From Anaerolineae bacterium (GTDB lineage: Bacteria > Chloroflexota > Anaerolineae > Anaerolineales > Villigracilaceae), in contig JAFLCF010000199.1 in assembly GCA_017303735.1 (NCBI GenBank), forward strand, positions 1 to 7,498: 7,498 nt of DNA, read 5' to 3'. Under the pieces are notes generated by a model, which saw nothing but the letters and a program-made list of their open reading frames with translations, made no database searches and had not been told where the DNA came from. The position numbers were made by a program, and so were the translations under genes. Below, one piece after another: positions 6,939 through 7,498 of this stretch. The number at the start of each line of letters is the position of its first letter. Position 1 is the first letter of the stretch.

Positions 6939-6997
6939 TAGGGGCGACCCTTTCTTCTCCATTAAGGTCTAGGCGAAACCCGGATAGGTCGCCCCTA
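6939..6997. repeat. Spaced inverted repeat with 11-bp perfect arms (REP/MITE-like)
   Basis: TAGGGGCGACC at 6939-6949 is the exact reverse complement of GGTCGCCCCTA at 6987-6997; the 37-base interior does not continue the pairing. The arms are much more GC-rich than the AT-rich flanks. The element lies between the UvrA-like stop codon and the oxidase start. GTAGGGGCGACC-type arms look, from memory, like dispersed palindromic repeats of environmental bacterial genomes, but copy number cannot be judged from one copy. The outermost TA pairs could be a TA target duplication around a 9-bp core. The long loop and the lack of a T-run directly after a stem argue against an ordinary intrinsic terminator, although a processing or partial termination role is possible. 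Confidence 0.7.
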
Positions 6998-7005
6998 CTC
7001 TTTTC

Positions 7006-7498
7006 TTAATTTTTCAAATACGCACTGGTAAGCGATCCCTTCGCTTTCAACAACTCCTTGGGTGTGCCTTCGAACATAACCTTGCCGCCTTTGTGTCCAC
7101 CTTCGGGACCCATGTCGATAATCCAATCGGCGTTCTTGATGACATGTAGATTATGCTCGATGACCACAACGGTATTGCCTGAATCCACGAGGCGATTGAT
7201 GACCTGCATGAGATGCCCAATATCAGACATATGCAAGCCGGTGGTGGGTTCATCCATGATGTAGATGCTGCCCTGCTTATGCAATTCGCTGGCAAGTTTG
7301 ATGCGCTGACATTCGCCGCCTGAAAGTGTGCTCAAGGGTTGACCGAGTCCGAGATAATCCAAACCGACATCGCTCATGGCTTGCAGTTTTTTGACCACTT
7401 CTTTCAACTCAAAATATTCGAGTGCCTGCCCCACATTCATTGACAGAACCTCTGAAATATTTTTCCCATTCAGTTTATACGCAAGCACTTCATCTTTA
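7006..7498 (-). CDS. UvrA-family ABC ATPase, C-terminal fragment (UvrA paralogue likely)
   Basis: The frame is open from the right edge to the TAA at 7006-7008, so about 163 C-terminal residues are present and the true start lies outside the window; a GTG at 7488 is internal. The segment is the second ATPase domain of a UvrA-like protein: a linker [20 protein letters not shown], the ABC signature [18 protein letters not shown], Walker [13 protein letters not shown], the H-loop [12 protein letters not shown], and the closing [11 protein letters not shown]...[10 protein letters not shown]. UvrA recognises bulky DNA lesions with UvrB. Compared with my memory of housekeeping UvrA, this copy has GECQR for GEAQR, lacks a few residues before the Walker B strand (HKQGSIYIM), and has a shorter linker, so it looks like a UvrA2/DrrC-type paralogue, some of which protect against DNA-binding drugs. 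The 123-base gap separates it from the next gene. Confidence 0.9.
   Translation of the reverse strand, partial: KDEVLAYKLNGKNISEVLSMNVGQALEYFELKEVVKKLQAMSDVGLDYLGLGQPLSTLSGGECQRIKLASELHKQGSIYIMDEPTTGLHMSDIGHLMQVINRLVDSGNTVVVIEHNLHVIKNADWIIDMGPEGGHKGGKVMFEGTPKELLKAKGSLTSAYLKN

Noticed and set aside
6883..6940. Sigma-70 promoter for the oxidase-led run
   Set aside because: Candidate boxes such as TTGTGT or TTAAGA have no acceptable -10 partner at 16-18 bases, so no promoter is claimed.
6939..7005. Intrinsic terminator for the UvrA-like gene
   Set aside because: The inverted repeat arms are separated by 37 bases, and no run of T follows the second arm in the direction of transcription (the minus strand continues TTGTGTAATACC), so it does not fit a normal rho-independent terminator.

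Overview
The window is bacterial, of intermediate GC and densely coded. It holds seven complete genes and one gene fragment on the minus strand, plus the tail of one plus-strand gene at the left edge. There is no rRNA, tRNA, CRISPR array, transposase or phage gene, and no gene-free stretch above 300 bases; the longest gap is 123 bases (6883-7005). The protein set (stand-alone 5'-3' exonuclease, HhH-DUF1801 fusion, HEAT-like protein, MFS_3-type exporter, berberine-bridge-type oxidase, short-spaced UvrA paralogue) resembles what I would expect from an environmental Chloroflexota such as an Anaerolineae member. That is an impression from protein style, not a proven placement.

Reading in the direction of transcription (right to left), the window opens with the C-terminal part of a UvrA-family ABC ATPase (7006-7498). 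A 123-base gap follows, carrying a spaced 11-bp inverted repeat. Next comes a closely packed run: FAD-linked BBE-type oxidase (5506-6882), MFS transporter (4156-5478), HhH-DUF1801 protein (3556-4146), HEAT-like protein (3001-3552), GNAT acetyltransferase (2363-2962), FEN-like 5'-3' exonuclease (1470-2339) and YcaQ/AlkX-type DNA glycosylase (211-1461). Spacings within the run are 27, 9, 3, 38, 23 and 8 bases, with recognisable ribosome-binding sites before several starts, so one long transcript is plausible. At the left edge the run meets the 3' end of a plus-strand GNAT gene, and the two coding ends overlap by 12 bases.

The genes could work together as a genotoxin or stress tolerance neighbourhood: a glycosylase of the family that unhooks alkyl lesions and crosslinks, a structure-specific exonuclease, a UvrA paralogue, an exporter, an oxidase and an acetyltransferase. 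This is inference from gene families and spacing. Such runs in environmental bacteria can also be loose collections of accessory enzymes. The least explained parts are the HhH-DUF1801/HEAT pair and the inverted repeat. I found no clear-cut new defence or mobile system.
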